The position numbers were made by a program, and so were the translations under genes. Source: Candidatus Melainabacteria bacterium (GTDB taxonomy: Bacteria > Cyanobacteriota > Vampirovibrionia > Obscuribacterales > Obscuribacteraceae). Taken from it: a stretch of 64,000 nucleotides of DNA. Of the stretch, positions 43,129 through 52,737 are shown piece after piece. The notes under the pieces were generated by a model. That model made no database searches. It saw nothing but the letters and a program-made list of their open reading frames with translations, and was not told the origin of the DNA. Numbering within the stretch: position 1 is the first letter of the stretch; the number at the start of each line of letters is the position of its first letter. The stretch covers positions 1 to 64,000 of the forward strand of contig PLZS01000157.1 of the NCBI GenBank assembly GCA_003153555.1, read 5' to 3'.

Positions 43129-44004
43129 CTACTTAGCCAAATGAATGGGCGAAGGCTTGATAGATGGCTTGGGTTCAGGCGGCGTCATCTCGTAATTGCG
43201 CACGTACAAGTTGGTTCCAGAAGTCGACAGATGCAGCTTACCGGCCTTCGCTTGTTCATTCATCTGCTCTTGCAAACATTCGGCACTGCGCTGTATTTCA
43301 GAACTTTGTCTTGCTCCAGCCTCGATATAGCCTGTTCTTTGGGAATCATACAGGTGTTTTAAATAGTCAACTTGATGAGCACCTTCCCCACTGAGCTGCG
43401 TAGGCTGCACAACGGTGCCACGACGGGTGACATAACGCATAGAGTCAAGAATGTCGTTCTTTGTTCGCTCAACCAGCCGATCCCCTTGCTTCCCAGCATC
43501 CACGCTGGAGAGTCGACTTTGTTCAGTGCGAAGATTTTTAAGATCCTCAGCTTGCTGCTCTAACATTGTGGGAGGTTTAGGCGCTGGTGTCGCAGGCTGA
43601 GCAGCGGATGTCGTGGCTTCTTTAGCGTTCACAGACAGCTTTCTTGGCTCAACGACTGAACCAGCTGAATCGAGTCCATAAGCGGCAAGGGCTTGTTTGG
43701 AATACTGACCAACTTCTTTGTCGGGATCAAGGGCATAAGCAATTCTGAATTCCCGAATTGCCGCCTCTTTTTGTTTCATATGAACATAGCAACTGCCCAA
43801 GTAATAATGCAGTACTGAATTGTTAAAATCGGTCGCCAGGGCGCCGCCAAAATGACCCGAGGCATCCGAATAATTACCGAGGGCGTATGCAGCCATTCCT
43901 TCTCTCAAAAAATTGTGCTCAGCAAGCGCCGGTTGCGAGAACGAAAGCGCAAAAGCTATGCCCAGTAAGAGATTGGTTGATCGCCTAGTGAAGAAACCGA
44001 CCAT
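43129..44004 (-). CDS. secreted TPR protein
   Basis: ATG 44004 is favoured over an upstream GTG because the signal peptide then starts normally (LLLGIAFALSFSQPALAEH). The 291 residues carry two to three TPRs near the N-terminus (GMAAYALGNYSDASGHFGGA, then LHYYLGSCYVHMKQKEAAI). The rest is a charged helical segment and a linker to a Pro/Lys-rich end. There is no enzyme motif. It lies upstream of the exporter's region but has its own reading direction and a 115-base spacing, so co-transcription with the ABC genes is possible. Confidence 0.75.
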   Translation of the reverse strand: MVGFFTRRSTNLLLGIAFALSFSQPALAEHNFLREGMAAYALGNYSDASGHFGGALATDFNNSVLHYYLGSCYVHMKQKEAAIREFRIAYALDPDKEVGQYSKQALAAYGLDSAGSVVEPRKLSVNAKEATTSAAQPATPAPKPPTMLEQQAEDLKNLRTEQSRLSSVDAGKQGDRLVERTKNDILDSMRYVTRRGTVVQPTQLSGEGAHQVDYLKHLYDSQRTGYIEAGARQSSEIQRSAECLQEQMNEQAKAGKLHLSTSGTNLYVRNYEMTPPEPKPSIKPSPIHLAK

Positions 44005-44146
44005 AAAAAACACACCCGCAAAGTAAAAATCGATCGTTCTTACAGTCTTGCTACCACTATCTTATTCCCCAAAACGCAGAACATTACCTTCCTTTCCGGG
44101 AAAGGATGCCAGCAGAATCCGCACGAATTTCAGTCGCCTACTAATT

Positions 44147-45361
44147 TCAGTCGTCCAACTCTTTCGCCTTTTTCAAATCAACCTTAGCTGATTCTGGTCT
44201 GCCTAGCTTTTCAAAAACCTTTGCTCGTGCGCGATACCATTCTGGATTTGAAGGGTCCGAGGCAATCAAAACATTGTAATCGTGCAGCGAGTTTCGATCA
44301 TCCTTTAGCTCGGAGTAAATTCTCGCGCGTTTAGCGAGTGCCTCGGTACTTTTTGGCTCGATGCGACAAACGATGTTTACCGTGCTCATAGCGCTTTTAT
44401 AATCGTGAATTTTTTCATAATCTTCAATCAATTGCATTAGAGACAGTTTGGCTGTACCTGATAATGATCTATCGTGCATGGTGTATGCCACCAGGGGCTT
44501 CATCTCGTTGATTGCCTTCTGGTATTGTCCAGTCTTGTCGTATGCGTAAGCGAGAAGGCGCTGCGATTTCGAGCCAAAGTCTTCAATGTTTTCCAACGTC
44601 TTTCCTTTTTGCGCATCCGGAATAGACTTTTCAAACAAGCCCTGGTTGAAGAGCTCTCGAGCCCGTCTGTAATAGGCATACTGACTCAAGGGGCTCAATT
44701 GCAGCGCACGATCGTAATCCGCTAAAGCTGGCTTGAACTTACCGGCCTCGGCGAAAAAATCAGCACGCAAAATATAAATCCGAGCGCTCTTAGGATTTTG
44801 TGAGACGAGTTTGTCAAATACCGCCTCTGCTTTCTTAGACTCGCCCGCACCGACGTATCCCATAGCCAAATACTCATCGAACTGATTGGCTCTGGGATCA
44901 AGTTGCTGCGCTTTTTTGAATTCAGTCAGACCATGCTCGACATCATCCAAATGAAACAAACAGCAACCTAATAAAGCATGAGCCTGGGCATTTTTGGGAT
45001 CCAACTTAATCGCCATTTCCAATTCGGCTTGAGCTGGTAAATACTTGCGGGACATGAACAATGAATAGCCTTTCCACATGGCAGCTACCGATTTATTGGG
45101 AGCGAGTGCGGCAGTGCGCATGTAAAGTCCCGCAGGATCGCCGCCATCGTAGGCTTGAACAGTTTTTGCTTCGAGCAGCGAAGCGGCAAAATCTGTTTTA
45201 GCAGTGGCAGCCACCAGTTTCATCGTTGAGCCATACAAGGCTTTGTCAAACGCGCTCTGAGCTTGCTCAAGCTGCGCAGAGGTCAGCTTCGCTTCAGCGG
45301 CGTTAAGGAAGAAACACTGGGAAGTTAGAATTAGAGTCAGAATCAGCCGAATTATTGTCAT
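44147..45361 (-). CDS. secreted multi-TPR protein
   Basis: The ATG is at 45361 and the product has 404 residues. A signal peptide (LILTLILTSQCFFLNAAEA) precedes eight or so TPRs filling the rest, for example LFMSRKYLPAQAELEMAIKL, HALLGCCLFHLDDVEHGLTE and GKFKPALADYDRALQLSPL. The repeats are TPR type 1 of about 34 residues. The location is periplasmic or outside the membrane. It may organise envelope proteins. The kinase gene at 45443 is divergent from it, 81 bases away. Confidence 0.85.
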   Translation of the reverse strand: MTIIRLILTLILTSQCFFLNAAEAKLTSAQLEQAQSAFDKALYGSTMKLVAATAKTDFAASLLEAKTVQAYDGGDPAGLYMRTAALAPNKSVAAMWKGYSLFMSRKYLPAQAELEMAIKLDPKNAQAHALLGCCLFHLDDVEHGLTEFKKAQQLDPRANQFDEYLAMGYVGAGESKKAEAVFDKLVSQNPKSARIYILRADFFAEAGKFKPALADYDRALQLSPLSQYAYYRRARELFNQGLFEKSIPDAQKGKTLENIEDFGSKSQRLLAYAYDKTGQYQKAINEMKPLVAYTMHDRSLSGTAKLSLMQLIEDYEKIHDYKSAMSTVNIVCRIEPKSTEALAKRARIYSELKDDRNSLHDYNVLIASDPSNPEWYRARAKVFEKLGRPESAKVDLKKAKELDD

Positions 45362-45442
45362 ACTTAGTGAGCACTGGAGGTAGTTGGTGATACGTTAACA
45401 TAGCGAACACCGTAGTCGCCGGCCAATTTGAATCTGGGATCC

Positions 45443-47230
45443 ATGAAGTTCAATTTGAGATTGTCTCAAAAAGCAATGCTGCTGGTGGCAGTGCCGCTCA
45501 TATTCGAGTTGGCTTTCGTATCCATGCTTGTGTTTCAGCTAAAGCAACTAGAAGGAGAGTACACGGCCGAGACTCTGGCTCGTGACGTTCTAATGACAGT
45601 CAATCTCGAGCTTAAGTCAATGCTGCAAGCCGCTGGCGCGATGGGCATGTATCAAGTTCATAAGGAACAGCGTTTTAAGGATGAATATCGAAATGCGCTC
45701 AACGACTTAAAGAAATATCGACTTAACCTGGAAGAACTAATCAAGTCGGACCAGAGTGAGGACTTAGTGGCCTTTGCCACCACCACCGACAAACTTGTAA
45801 AGTCACTCGGCGAGTGCGACATTCTGGCGAATTCAGGAGACCGCATCGACCGAATGCGTAGCATCATTCAAGCTCAGAAACTGCTGCGTAAAATCGACGA
45901 GTCTGGAAATAAAGTTATCGAACGTCAAACCCGCATCCACGACGAGCAAGGACCGCACCAAGCTCAAAGTCGAGCCACAATAGAGCAGCTGATCATCGCT
46001 GGCGCGCTCTTGAGCATAATCTTGGCCGTCGTTCTCGCGCACTATTTTAACAGCGGCACATCTCGCCGCCTGAACGTGCTTATGGATAACACATTCCAAC
46101 TGGCTATGGAAAAACCTCTGCAAGCACCATTGGAAGGCGATGATGAAATTGCCACCATAGACGGTGTGTTTCACAGGATGGCCGAGACTCTCTCCGACGC
46201 TCGCTCGAAAGAACAAGCACTGACTCAAAATGCCTTAGATGTGATTTGTTCACTGGATGAAAAGGGTCGCTTCACCAAAATGAATCAAGCTGTCAAAAGC
46301 GTGTGGGGATACGACGATGATGAACTGCTTGGACGAGCAATCGTTTCACTTGTTGAACCTGCCGATGCTGAGCGCACAAGACTTTCTATAGACGAAGTGA
46401 TCTCGGGCAAATCCACAGCTCCTTTTGAAATTAAAATGCGACGAAAAGATCAGACATCATGCGACATGTCCTGGTCCGCACACTGGTCAGAGACCGACAA
46501 ATCGCTGTTCTGCGTTGCCCACGACATTTCAGAACGCAAGAGACTGGAGCGAATGAAACAAGAAGTGGTGGCAATGGTCAGCCACGATTTGCGTTCGCCT
46601 TTGACTTCCATTCAAGCAATGTTCGACCTGCTCTCAGCCGGAGCTTTAGGGCAATTGAATGACAAAGGTCAAGACAAAATTCGCCGCTCCAGTGCTTCCC
46701 TGAATCGACTGATCTCGATGATCAATGATCTCTTGGATATGGAAAAAATGGAATCTGGAATGTTCGAGCTCGAACTGTCCAATGTGCCTTTCTCTACACT
46801 GACAGCGCATGCGCGTGAAGCAATACAATCATCGGCAGAACAAAAAAATATCGCTGTCGATGCCACCGACTCAGACTTAGATATCTATTGCGATGGCGAT
46901 AGAATTGTGCGAGTGTTGGTAAACTTTTTATCGAATGCGATCAAATTTTCACCTCCAGATTCAATCATCAAACTGGAAATAGCTGACTTTCCAGACGCCA
47001 TTCAAATCAGCGTCATTGACCAGGGCAAGGGCATTCCAGCCGACAAACTTGAAACCGTTTTTGAGCGTTTCAAACAAGTCGAGCGAGCTGACGAAACGAC
47101 TAAAGGTGGCTCTGGACTTGGGCTGGCAATTTGCCGAGCCATAATTGACGCGCACCATGGCACCATCGGTGTAAACAGCCAAGTCGACCAGGGCAGCACC
47201 TTCTGGATCAGGCTTCCGAAGCAAGCTTAA
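45443..47230 (+). CDS. membrane histidine kinase with HAMP and one PAS domain
   Basis: ATG 45443 gives 595 residues, with GGGA four bases upstream. The N-terminal helix (AMLLVAVPLIFELAFVSMLV) and sensor domain closely resemble those of the 33392 kinase, with shared KxMLL/LIxxxPLxFxL text and HAMP text (RRLNVLMDNTFQLAM). One PAS domain follows, with HisKA at His381 (MVSHDLRSPLTSIQAMFDLL). The HATPase has NFLSNAIKFSP, DQGKGIP and GGSGLGLAICRAI. It has no adjacent regulator, so it is an orphan kinase that may work through the stand-alone receivers elsewhere in the window. Confidence 0.93.
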   Translation: MKFNLRLSQKAMLLVAVPLIFELAFVSMLVFQLKQLEGEYTAETLARDVLMTVNLELKSMLQAAGAMGMYQVHKEQRFKDEYRNALNDLKKYRLNLEELIKSDQSEDLVAFATTTDKLVKSLGECDILANSGDRIDRMRSIIQAQKLLRKIDESGNKVIERQTRIHDEQGPHQAQSRATIEQLIIAGALLSIILAVVLAHYFNSGTSRRLNVLMDNTFQLAMEKPLQAPLEGDDEIATIDGVFHRMAETLSDARSKEQALTQNALDVICSLDEKGRFTKMNQAVKSVWGYDDDELLGRAIVSLVEPADAERTRLSIDEVISGKSTAPFEIKMRRKDQTSCDMSWSAHWSETDKSLFCVAHDISERKRLERMKQEVVAMVSHDLRSPLTSIQAMFDLLSAGALGQLNDKGQDKIRRSSASLNRLISMINDLLDMEKMESGMFELELSNVPFSTLTAHAREAIQSSAEQKNIAVDATDSDLDIYCDGDRIVRVLVNFLSNAIKFSPPDSIIKLEIADFPDAIQISVIDQGKGIPADKLETVFERFKQVERADETTKGGSGLGLAICRAIIDAHHGTIGVNSQVDQGSTFWIRLPKQA

Positions 47231-47303
47231 CCAGCTGACATCTAACCTTGGCATTTGTATCTGGATCACGGACAATGCTCCTTAGATCTTAGGAGTCGTG
47301 TGG

Positions 47304-48269
47304 ATGGGACAGGAACCGAAGGAACTTCTGAATACTGGGCAGCAAAGCTCCATTCCAAAATCGATGAGGATTTGGATTCTGCCTTTTACGCGCCTTCACC
47401 GCATTCCCGTATTCAAGAGGGTTTGGCTCTACCTGGCGATAATGGCGATTTATGGATTTGGGGTCGATTGGGTCACCGATCACGATTTCAAAGCGGCATC
47501 ACAGGTATTCAGGGAACTTGGCGCGGCTGCATACACAAGCGTGATAATCGGGCTTTTACTTGTCTTCCGCACGAACTCAGCATATGAGCGCTGGTGGGAA
47601 GGCCGAAAACTCTGGGGACAATTAGTCAACGAATCTCGCAACATGTGCCTCAAGGTGAAAATTTTGGTGCCCACGACTAAATCCGACCAGATTCACTTTG
47701 GCGAAGTTCTGATCTCTTTCGCTTTTGGCTTGAAGCATCATCTGCGCGATAGTCGGCCGACCAAAACAATTCATGGCGTCGAACTCGATCCAACCGCCAA
47801 CATTCCAGTGGCAATGACCGGCGAATTGTACAAACTGCTGCTCAAATGGCAAAAAGAAGATCTAATTGATGGCTTCACGCGCATGCAACTAGACGAGCAT
47901 ATAAAAACGTTGATGGATATTCTTGGCAGCTGCGAAAGAATTAGAAGCACGCCGCTCGCAGTTTCTTATCGAGCTTTTTTGCGCCAGGGTATTGCCCTGA
48001 ATCTGCTTGCCTTACCGTGGTTTGTGCCGCCTGAGGTTTCATTCATATTCAGCCTGCCGATCCTTTTAATCGGCGCCTATTTCTTAATTGGTCTGGAATT
48101 AATTGCCGAAGACATAGAAGATCCCTTTGGCGATGACGGAGATGACTTGCCGCTCGATCACATCTGTGAGAACATTCAGGCAACCATTAGTGAAATTTTG
48201 GATCTACCTAAACAGAGATTCACGGCAGCTTTCAAGCAACCTAAAATCGATCCGCTCAAAACTGTATAG
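47304..48269 (+). CDS. bestrophin-like (UPF0187/YneE) channel
   Basis: AGGAG at 47291-47295 favours ATG 47304 over GTG 47298. The 321 residues match the bacterial bestrophin family. A helix (WLYLAIMAIYGFGVDWV) is followed by VFRELGAAAYTSVIIGLLLV, then FRTNSAYERWWEGRKLWGQL, whose RWWEGR-like loop is a family signature. Two further helices (FVPPEVSFIFSLPILLIGAY) and the acidic segment LIAEDIEDPFGDDGDDLP follow. Bacterial bestrophins form pentameric channels for ions. The gene ends in a strong hairpin. Confidence 0.9.
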   Translation: MGQEPKELLNTGQQSSIPKSMRIWILPFTRLHRIPVFKRVWLYLAIMAIYGFGVDWVTDHDFKAASQVFRELGAAAYTSVIIGLLLVFRTNSAYERWWEGRKLWGQLVNESRNMCLKVKILVPTTKSDQIHFGEVLISFAFGLKHHLRDSRPTKTIHGVELDPTANIPVAMTGELYKLLLKWQKEDLIDGFTRMQLDEHIKTLMDILGSCERIRSTPLAVSYRAFLRQGIALNLLALPWFVPPEVSFIFSLPILLIGAYFLIGLELIAEDIEDPFGDDGDDLPLDHICENIQATISEILDLPKQRFTAAFKQPKIDPLKTV

Positions 48270-48306
48270 CACCAAAGATAGTATCGTTAGATGCTATCTT
48301 TGGTGC
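48269..48306. terminator. 13-bp perfect hairpin between convergent genes
   Basis: GCACCAAAGATAG at 48269-48281 pairs perfectly with CTATCTTTGGTGC at 48294-48306 around a 12-base loop. It starts at the last base of the bestrophin stop codon. A T-run is absent, so it may act as a bidirectional barrier or mRNA-stabilising stem. Confidence 0.6.
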
Positions 48307-48369
48307 CACCGCCCAAAAGCATAGCCACCACACGAGGTGCGATGGCCGATTGCTTAAACCTCTATTCTG

Positions 48370-49017
48370 CTACCAGCGTCTTCCGCCGCCCATTGAGTAG
48401 CCGTAGCCGCCACCCATGCCATATCCGCCGACACTGTTGTAAGTACCGTCTGTTGGCGGTCTGCCCCATGAAGCAGCGCCCATTTCACTTTGCAGTTCAT
48501 TAAACTGATTGATGCGCATCATCTTGTTGAAATCATCGTCAGACTGAGCCGCTATCTGCCCTTCGCGCATTGATTGAATCGCACCGCCCATGTTGCTTTG
48601 GTCAGCGCGTTCGGATTCTCTTAAATTAGCGATGGCTTGATTCAATTGTTTGATACGTGCAGCCTCCGCTTGCCTAGTTTTTGTATCTGACTGAAGCCAG
48701 TTTTCGAGGGCGTGCAAATCGCCGGTTCGGTTCGCATAACTCCTGCTCGGTGAACCGCCTGCTGCCTTCAACTTAATCAGTTCTGCAATTCGCTTTTCAG
48801 CATACAGACGATACGGCTCATTTTTAGCATCATTCGCTGCCGCCGCGTTAGCGTATTGCTGCTCCTGATTGGAAAGACCATTGACGCGAGCTTGGCTGTC
48901 TAGCTCCATTTGCCGCTCATCTTGAAAGATTGCCTGATTGCTACCTTGACTGAACGCCGGACCCACGGTCAAGCCCAGAGAGCAAACAACTATGCTCAGA
49001 ATAGTTTTAAATCGCAT
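48370..49017 (-). CDS. secreted helical protein with Gly/Tyr-rich tail
   Basis: ATG 49017 is chosen because GGAGAAG is upstream and the signal peptide follows directly (LSIVVCSLGLTVGPAFS). The mature part is strongly helical and charged (Gln, Glu, Arg, Lys). The last 25 residues are Gly/Tyr/Met-rich (GGYGMGGGYGYSMGGGRRW). Such tails often interact with other envelope proteins or sugars. No family is recognised. Product about 215 residues. Confidence 0.65.
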   Translation of the reverse strand: MRFKTILSIVVCSLGLTVGPAFSQGSNQAIFQDERQMELDSQARVNGLSNQEQQYANAAAANDAKNEPYRLYAEKRIAELIKLKAAGGSPSRSYANRTGDLHALENWLQSDTKTRQAEAARIKQLNQAIANLRESERADQSNMGGAIQSMREGQIAAQSDDDFNKMMRINQFNELQSEMGAASWGRPPTDGTYNSVGGYGMGGGYGYSMGGGRRW

Positions 49018-49221
49018 CCTTACTTCTCCAAACGAATCTAAAAATGATCCCAACACCAACAGTTAACATACCCAACCGCTTTCTCGAGTAACCCCCGATT
49101 GAAGCCAATCTGCGTAACACTTAGTGAAGCCTAAAACGCCCAAATACACCGGTTCCTGTTAGGTAACCAGGCGCTCAACATGTTAAACATATCGAAGCAA
49201 AGTTCGCTGCAGGAGTAAAAA

Positions 49222-50193
49222 ATGAAAGGCATTCTGATTGAGAAAAATGGCGGTCCAGAGGTTCTCCAATTTAAAGAGCTGACAGTGCAAAAACCGGGAC
49301 CAGGTCAAGCACGCATCAAGCTGAAGGCCGCAGGTTTGAACTTTATCGATATTTATCAGCGACGGGGAGACTATCCCGTCAAACTGCCGTACACTCCGGG
49401 CTTAGAAGGTTCGGGTGTAGTCGAGGAAGTGGGACCAGATGTCACCGTGGTTAAGCCGGGGGACCGGGTTGCTTACACTTCACAACCTGGAGCGTACGCC
49501 GAGGGAAGTCTTGTAAAAGCTGAAAGCTTGATCCCGCTGCCGGAGAATTTTTCATTTGAGCAGGGTGCAGCATTTCCCTTACAGGGAATGACTGCTCATT
49601 ACCTCATTCACGAATTTCGCAAACCACAGCAAGGCGACGTCGTTTTGATTCACGCGGCAGCTGGTGGAATGGGATTGCTTCTGGTGCAGTGGGCAAAGCA
49701 TCTTGGTGCCAAAGTGATCGGCACAGTTTCGACTGAAGAAAAGGCAACGGCAGCCCAAGAGGCAGGCGCTGATGAGATTGTTTTTTACAACAAAGTCAAT
49801 TTTGTTGAGGCGGTCAACCGTCTGACAAAGGATGAAGGTGTTCAACTGATCATTGATGGTGTCGGGAAAACGACATTTGCTGGAAATCTGGAAGCTATTG
49901 CACGACGGGGCACTGTGGTTATTTTTGGCTCTGCTAGTGGACCAGCCGAACCAATCAATCCGAACGGATTGCAAGCCAAGTCGATCACCGTAGCTGGTGG
50001 CTCATTGGGAAACTATCTGCTTACCCGCGAGGAACTTCTTTATCGAGCAAATGATGTTTTGACTGGAATTAAAGAGGGCTGGCTCAAGCTCCGAATAGAC
50101 AACGTCTTGCCTCTAGCCAATGCCAAAGAAGCGCACACCTTACTCGAAACTCGCAAATCAATTGGCAAAATAGTTTTGAAGACTGAGCACTGA
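49222..50193 (+). CDS. quinone oxidoreductase (zinc-independent MDR)
   Basis: The ATG at 49222 has AGGAG nine bases upstream. The 323 residues follow the quinone oxidoreductase (QOR) pattern of the medium-chain dehydrogenase superfamily. AGLNFIDIYQRRGDYP, PGLEGSGVVEEVG and GDRVAY lead to the NADPH-binding segment VLIHAAAGGMGLLLVQWAKH and DGVGKTTFAGNLEAI. There is no zinc-binding Cys set, in keeping with QOR rather than alcohol dehydrogenase. It reduces quinones with NADPH in the cytoplasm. It is monocistronic by spacing. Confidence 0.92.
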   Translation: MKGILIEKNGGPEVLQFKELTVQKPGPGQARIKLKAAGLNFIDIYQRRGDYPVKLPYTPGLEGSGVVEEVGPDVTVVKPGDRVAYTSQPGAYAEGSLVKAESLIPLPENFSFEQGAAFPLQGMTAHYLIHEFRKPQQGDVVLIHAAAGGMGLLLVQWAKHLGAKVIGTVSTEEKATAAQEAGADEIVFYNKVNFVEAVNRLTKDEGVQLIIDGVGKTTFAGNLEAIARRGTVVIFGSASGPAEPINPNGLQAKSITVAGGSLGNYLLTREELLYRANDVLTGIKEGWLKLRIDNVLPLANAKEAHTLLETRKSIGKIVLKTEH

Positions 50194-50268
50194 ACAATAG
50201 GCTATGGATTTATATTTATCTATTTCTCAGTTCGGAAATAAGTAAGTTCGGAGATATATACTTGATGG

Positions 50269-50283
50269 CTGCCGATTAGGCAG
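50269..50283 (+). terminator. short hairpin upstream of the membrane glycosyltransferase-like gene
   Basis: CTGCC-GATTA-GGCAG forms a five-base stem followed by TTTGA, 15 bases before the GTG start at 50299. It could be the end of an upstream transcript or a leader element. It is too short to call with confidence. Confidence 0.3.
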
Positions 50284-50298
50284 TTTGAGATCACGAAC

Positions 50299-52242
50299 GT
50301 GAAAGCAATTTCGCCCCACTTATCAGAGAGTCTTAACAGCGACGAGCCAGTCTCTGTAGCTGCATCAGAGCGCCAGGTATTGACCAACCCGTTCATTCTG
50401 GCAGTGCTGTTACTTGGGCTCACTTTCATGCTTTGCAGCGTTATCTGGGGCATGAATAAGGGTTTCGAACTAACCGATGAGTCTTTTTATCTGCTCTCTT
50501 ATGAGAATCCGGCTCTCTATCCGACTTTTTCCTCGTTCCATACCTTGCTGGGCAAAGTGGTGCCATTCCTAAGCGTCAATCAGATCATTTTCTTTCGCGG
50601 CTTGGAATTGCTAACTAGACTAAGCGGTTCCATCATTCTGTCTTTCGGTTTCTGGAAGTGGATCGGAATGCAGTTCAAAGAGACGAGGTCAGTCTTCACG
50701 TTGTTTATGTTCGCAACGTTTGCCTCAATTGGAGCGCTTCTTGTCTATTCATCAAATTTCCCACAAACGATCTCTTACAATGGTCTCAGTTCATTCTTCA
50801 TAGTCTCAGCCGTTGGAGCAATTTTCTTTGCCCTTTCAGAACGAGGAGCTAGTCGAAGGAAAGCATCGGCATTTTTCATTGCTCTTTATTTTGCCGGTTT
50901 CTTAACTGGTCTGGATTTTTTCGCAAAATTCAGCAGCATGATTTTGCTTTTCATCTTGAGCTTGTCGTGGATCGGCTTGTTTGCTCAAAAGCTTCGTCCC
51001 CAAGCATTGCCTGCCTACGTAGCAGGAGTGTTGTCAGCGTTTGTCACCTACTTCTCAGTTTTTGAAAATCCAAAAATTTGGTTCGACAATTTCCGCGAGG
51101 CGATCTTCGTCCAATCAAGTAGCACCGGTCACGGTATCGCGAGCGTTCTCTCAATGTACGCTAAACCTTTCCTTTGGTATGGGAAATACGTACCGTTGGT
51201 AATCATCGCTTATTGGCTAAGCAAGCGCTATTTCAAGTTAGCTGCAGTACAAAATGGACTATTGAGAACTATGCTAGTCTTTGTCGCGCCGATCACCTTG
51301 CTAGTTTTGGTGACGACCTACTATTTAAGCAGTCATTTATACTTGGGACGCGAATCCTTCTTTTTCCTCGGTCTAATTGGGCTATCTTTTTTGATTTTGT
51401 CCTCGATACCAACTGAAGAGAACAGTCGCGCAATATTTAATTCAAGCGCCAGCGAAATATGCGTAGGATTGGGCACTTTGGCAGTTTTGCCAGTGATCGC
51501 ATCAATCGGAACAAACAGCAACATCCTCATTCATTTTGCCAGCAATCAAGCACCATGGTTTCTCCTGATTGCGTTTTTGAGCATGTTGATCTCCGCACGT
51601 TTACGAAGTCCATATTTCACAATCGCCATTCTCGCCGCAGCACTGTCTGTTTCAATTGTGCAGTTCGTAGACGGCTACATATTTCATCCGTACAATTTAA
51701 ACTCCTCGCTCACATCCCAAACAAAGTCTGTTGACGGACTTGAGAAACTAAAAGGCATCTTCGTTGATCCAAACTTGAAAGAGTTTCTTGAGCAGACCAA
51801 TTCAATCTTAACTGCTCACGGTTTTCGCAAAGGAGACCCACTACTCGTTCTCTACGAGATGCCCGGCGTCGTCTACGCCCTTTCGGGTCTCTCACCAGGA
51901 CAAGCTTGGTACATAAACTGGACCGATTCCGAAAACATAAACTGCCACTATCTAAAAAAAGTTTCGCGGCGTCCAACACGTCTCTTCTTGATCGTAACGG
52001 AAACCAATCCACCAGGCAGTTTGCCTGAAACGATGTTGCAGTCTCTGAAGAGTGTGGCAATGGAATTCCCCCAGATGTTCGAGAAAATTGGGGAAGTAAA
52101 ACACCCGCAGTACAACGAAAGCAAGGTCTTCATATATTCATTGAAAGCTAAAACTGTAGCGCCTGGACACCCTCTCAAACCCACTTTTCGCCTACCGCTT
52201 GACAGCCAGCGAGGAGAGAGCTCTCCTAATTTTCTACGTTAG
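50299..52242 (+). CDS. polytopic membrane protein, possible GT-C glycosyltransferase
   Basis: The start is GTG 50299; the next in-frame ATG is beyond the first helix. The 647 residues have about 12 membrane helices. The first extracytoplasmic loop has an acidic DESFY motif after a helix (GLTFMLCSVIWGMNKGFEL), which resembles the catalytic D/E pair in the first loop of GT-C enzymes that use lipid-linked sugar donors. The C-terminal 150 residues form a soluble domain (DPLLVLYEMPGVVYALSGL). The donor and acceptor cannot be read, and the GT-C call is a fold-level inference. Confidence 0.6.
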   Translation: MKAISPHLSESLNSDEPVSVAASERQVLTNPFILAVLLLGLTFMLCSVIWGMNKGFELTDESFYLLSYENPALYPTFSSFHTLLGKVVPFLSVNQIIFFRGLELLTRLSGSIILSFGFWKWIGMQFKETRSVFTLFMFATFASIGALLVYSSNFPQTISYNGLSSFFIVSAVGAIFFALSERGASRRKASAFFIALYFAGFLTGLDFFAKFSSMILLFILSLSWIGLFAQKLRPQALPAYVAGVLSAFVTYFSVFENPKIWFDNFREAIFVQSSSTGHGIASVLSMYAKPFLWYGKYVPLVIIAYWLSKRYFKLAAVQNGLLRTMLVFVAPITLLVLVTTYYLSSHLYLGRESFFFLGLIGLSFLILSSIPTEENSRAIFNSSASEICVGLGTLAVLPVIASIGTNSNILIHFASNQAPWFLLIAFLSMLISARLRSPYFTIAILAAALSVSIVQFVDGYIFHPYNLNSSLTSQTKSVDGLEKLKGIFVDPNLKEFLEQTNSILTAHGFRKGDPLLVLYEMPGVVYALSGLSPGQAWYINWTDSENINCHYLKKVSRRPTRLFLIVTETNPPGSLPETMLQSLKSVAMEFPQMFEKIGEVKHPQYNESKVFIYSLKAKTVAPGHPLKPTFRLPLDSQRGESSPNFLR

Positions 52243-52293
52243 CCCATAGAACAATAGGTCGGTTAACGTAATAACTAGAATGGAAGTTGGAAA

Positions 52294-52476
52294 ATGAGAG
52301 CGCTTGCAAATACACTGGAACGCCTTACATTGCTTGTGGAGACAGTCGACGAGAAAGTGTGGGGTGAAGTAGATTTGGATGATTTCGAAGATCTATTTGA
52401 GCTAGCTGACGATGCTTACATGGCGACTCTGGACACACATGTTGCCAGTCTTGAATATGCTCGACTAATCAAGTAA
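52294..52476 (+). CDS. small acidic protein
   Basis: ATG 52294 follows ggaagttggaaa, a weak purine-rich site. The 60 residues are strongly acidic and helix-forming (LVETVDEKVWGEVDLDDFED, then LFELADDAYMATLDTHVASL). No signal peptide or family is seen. It is 51 bases downstream of the membrane glycosyltransferase-like gene and may be co-transcribed. Confidence 0.45.
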   Translation: MRALANTLERLTLLVETVDEKVWGEVDLDDFEDLFELADDAYMATLDTHVASLEYARLIK

Positions 52477-52737
52477 TTTGCCTCACGGGCTGGCCTCAAA
52501 TGGTTAAGTTCTGACATTCCATCCAGGGTCAACCCAAATACTTCGGTCAGCTATTAGCGTGACTAATGCGGTCCAGTAATCGGATCAGTCGACGCTAAAG
52601 CAGACCAAGGTACTCCAATCGGTCTCTTTTAAAAGGGGTTCTGAGCAGAACAAAAGAGGCGCCCACTGGGGCACCCCTTCTTTATAATCTAAAAATCCTA
52701 GACCTTATTGGATCTAAATGAACTACGCACTACGGGA
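52477..52737. ncRNA. intergenic region with stacked hairpins, possible structured RNA
   Basis: No ORF is supported. Between 52633 and 52679 AAGGGGT pairs with ACCCCTT around an inner GTTCTG-AG-CAGAAC hairpin and a GCGCCC/GGGCAC stem, followed by TTCTTTATAATC. The nested structure and T-rich end are consistent with an intrinsic terminator or the 3' end of a small RNA transcribed from within 52480-52680. No known RNA family is recognised. Confidence 0.4.
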
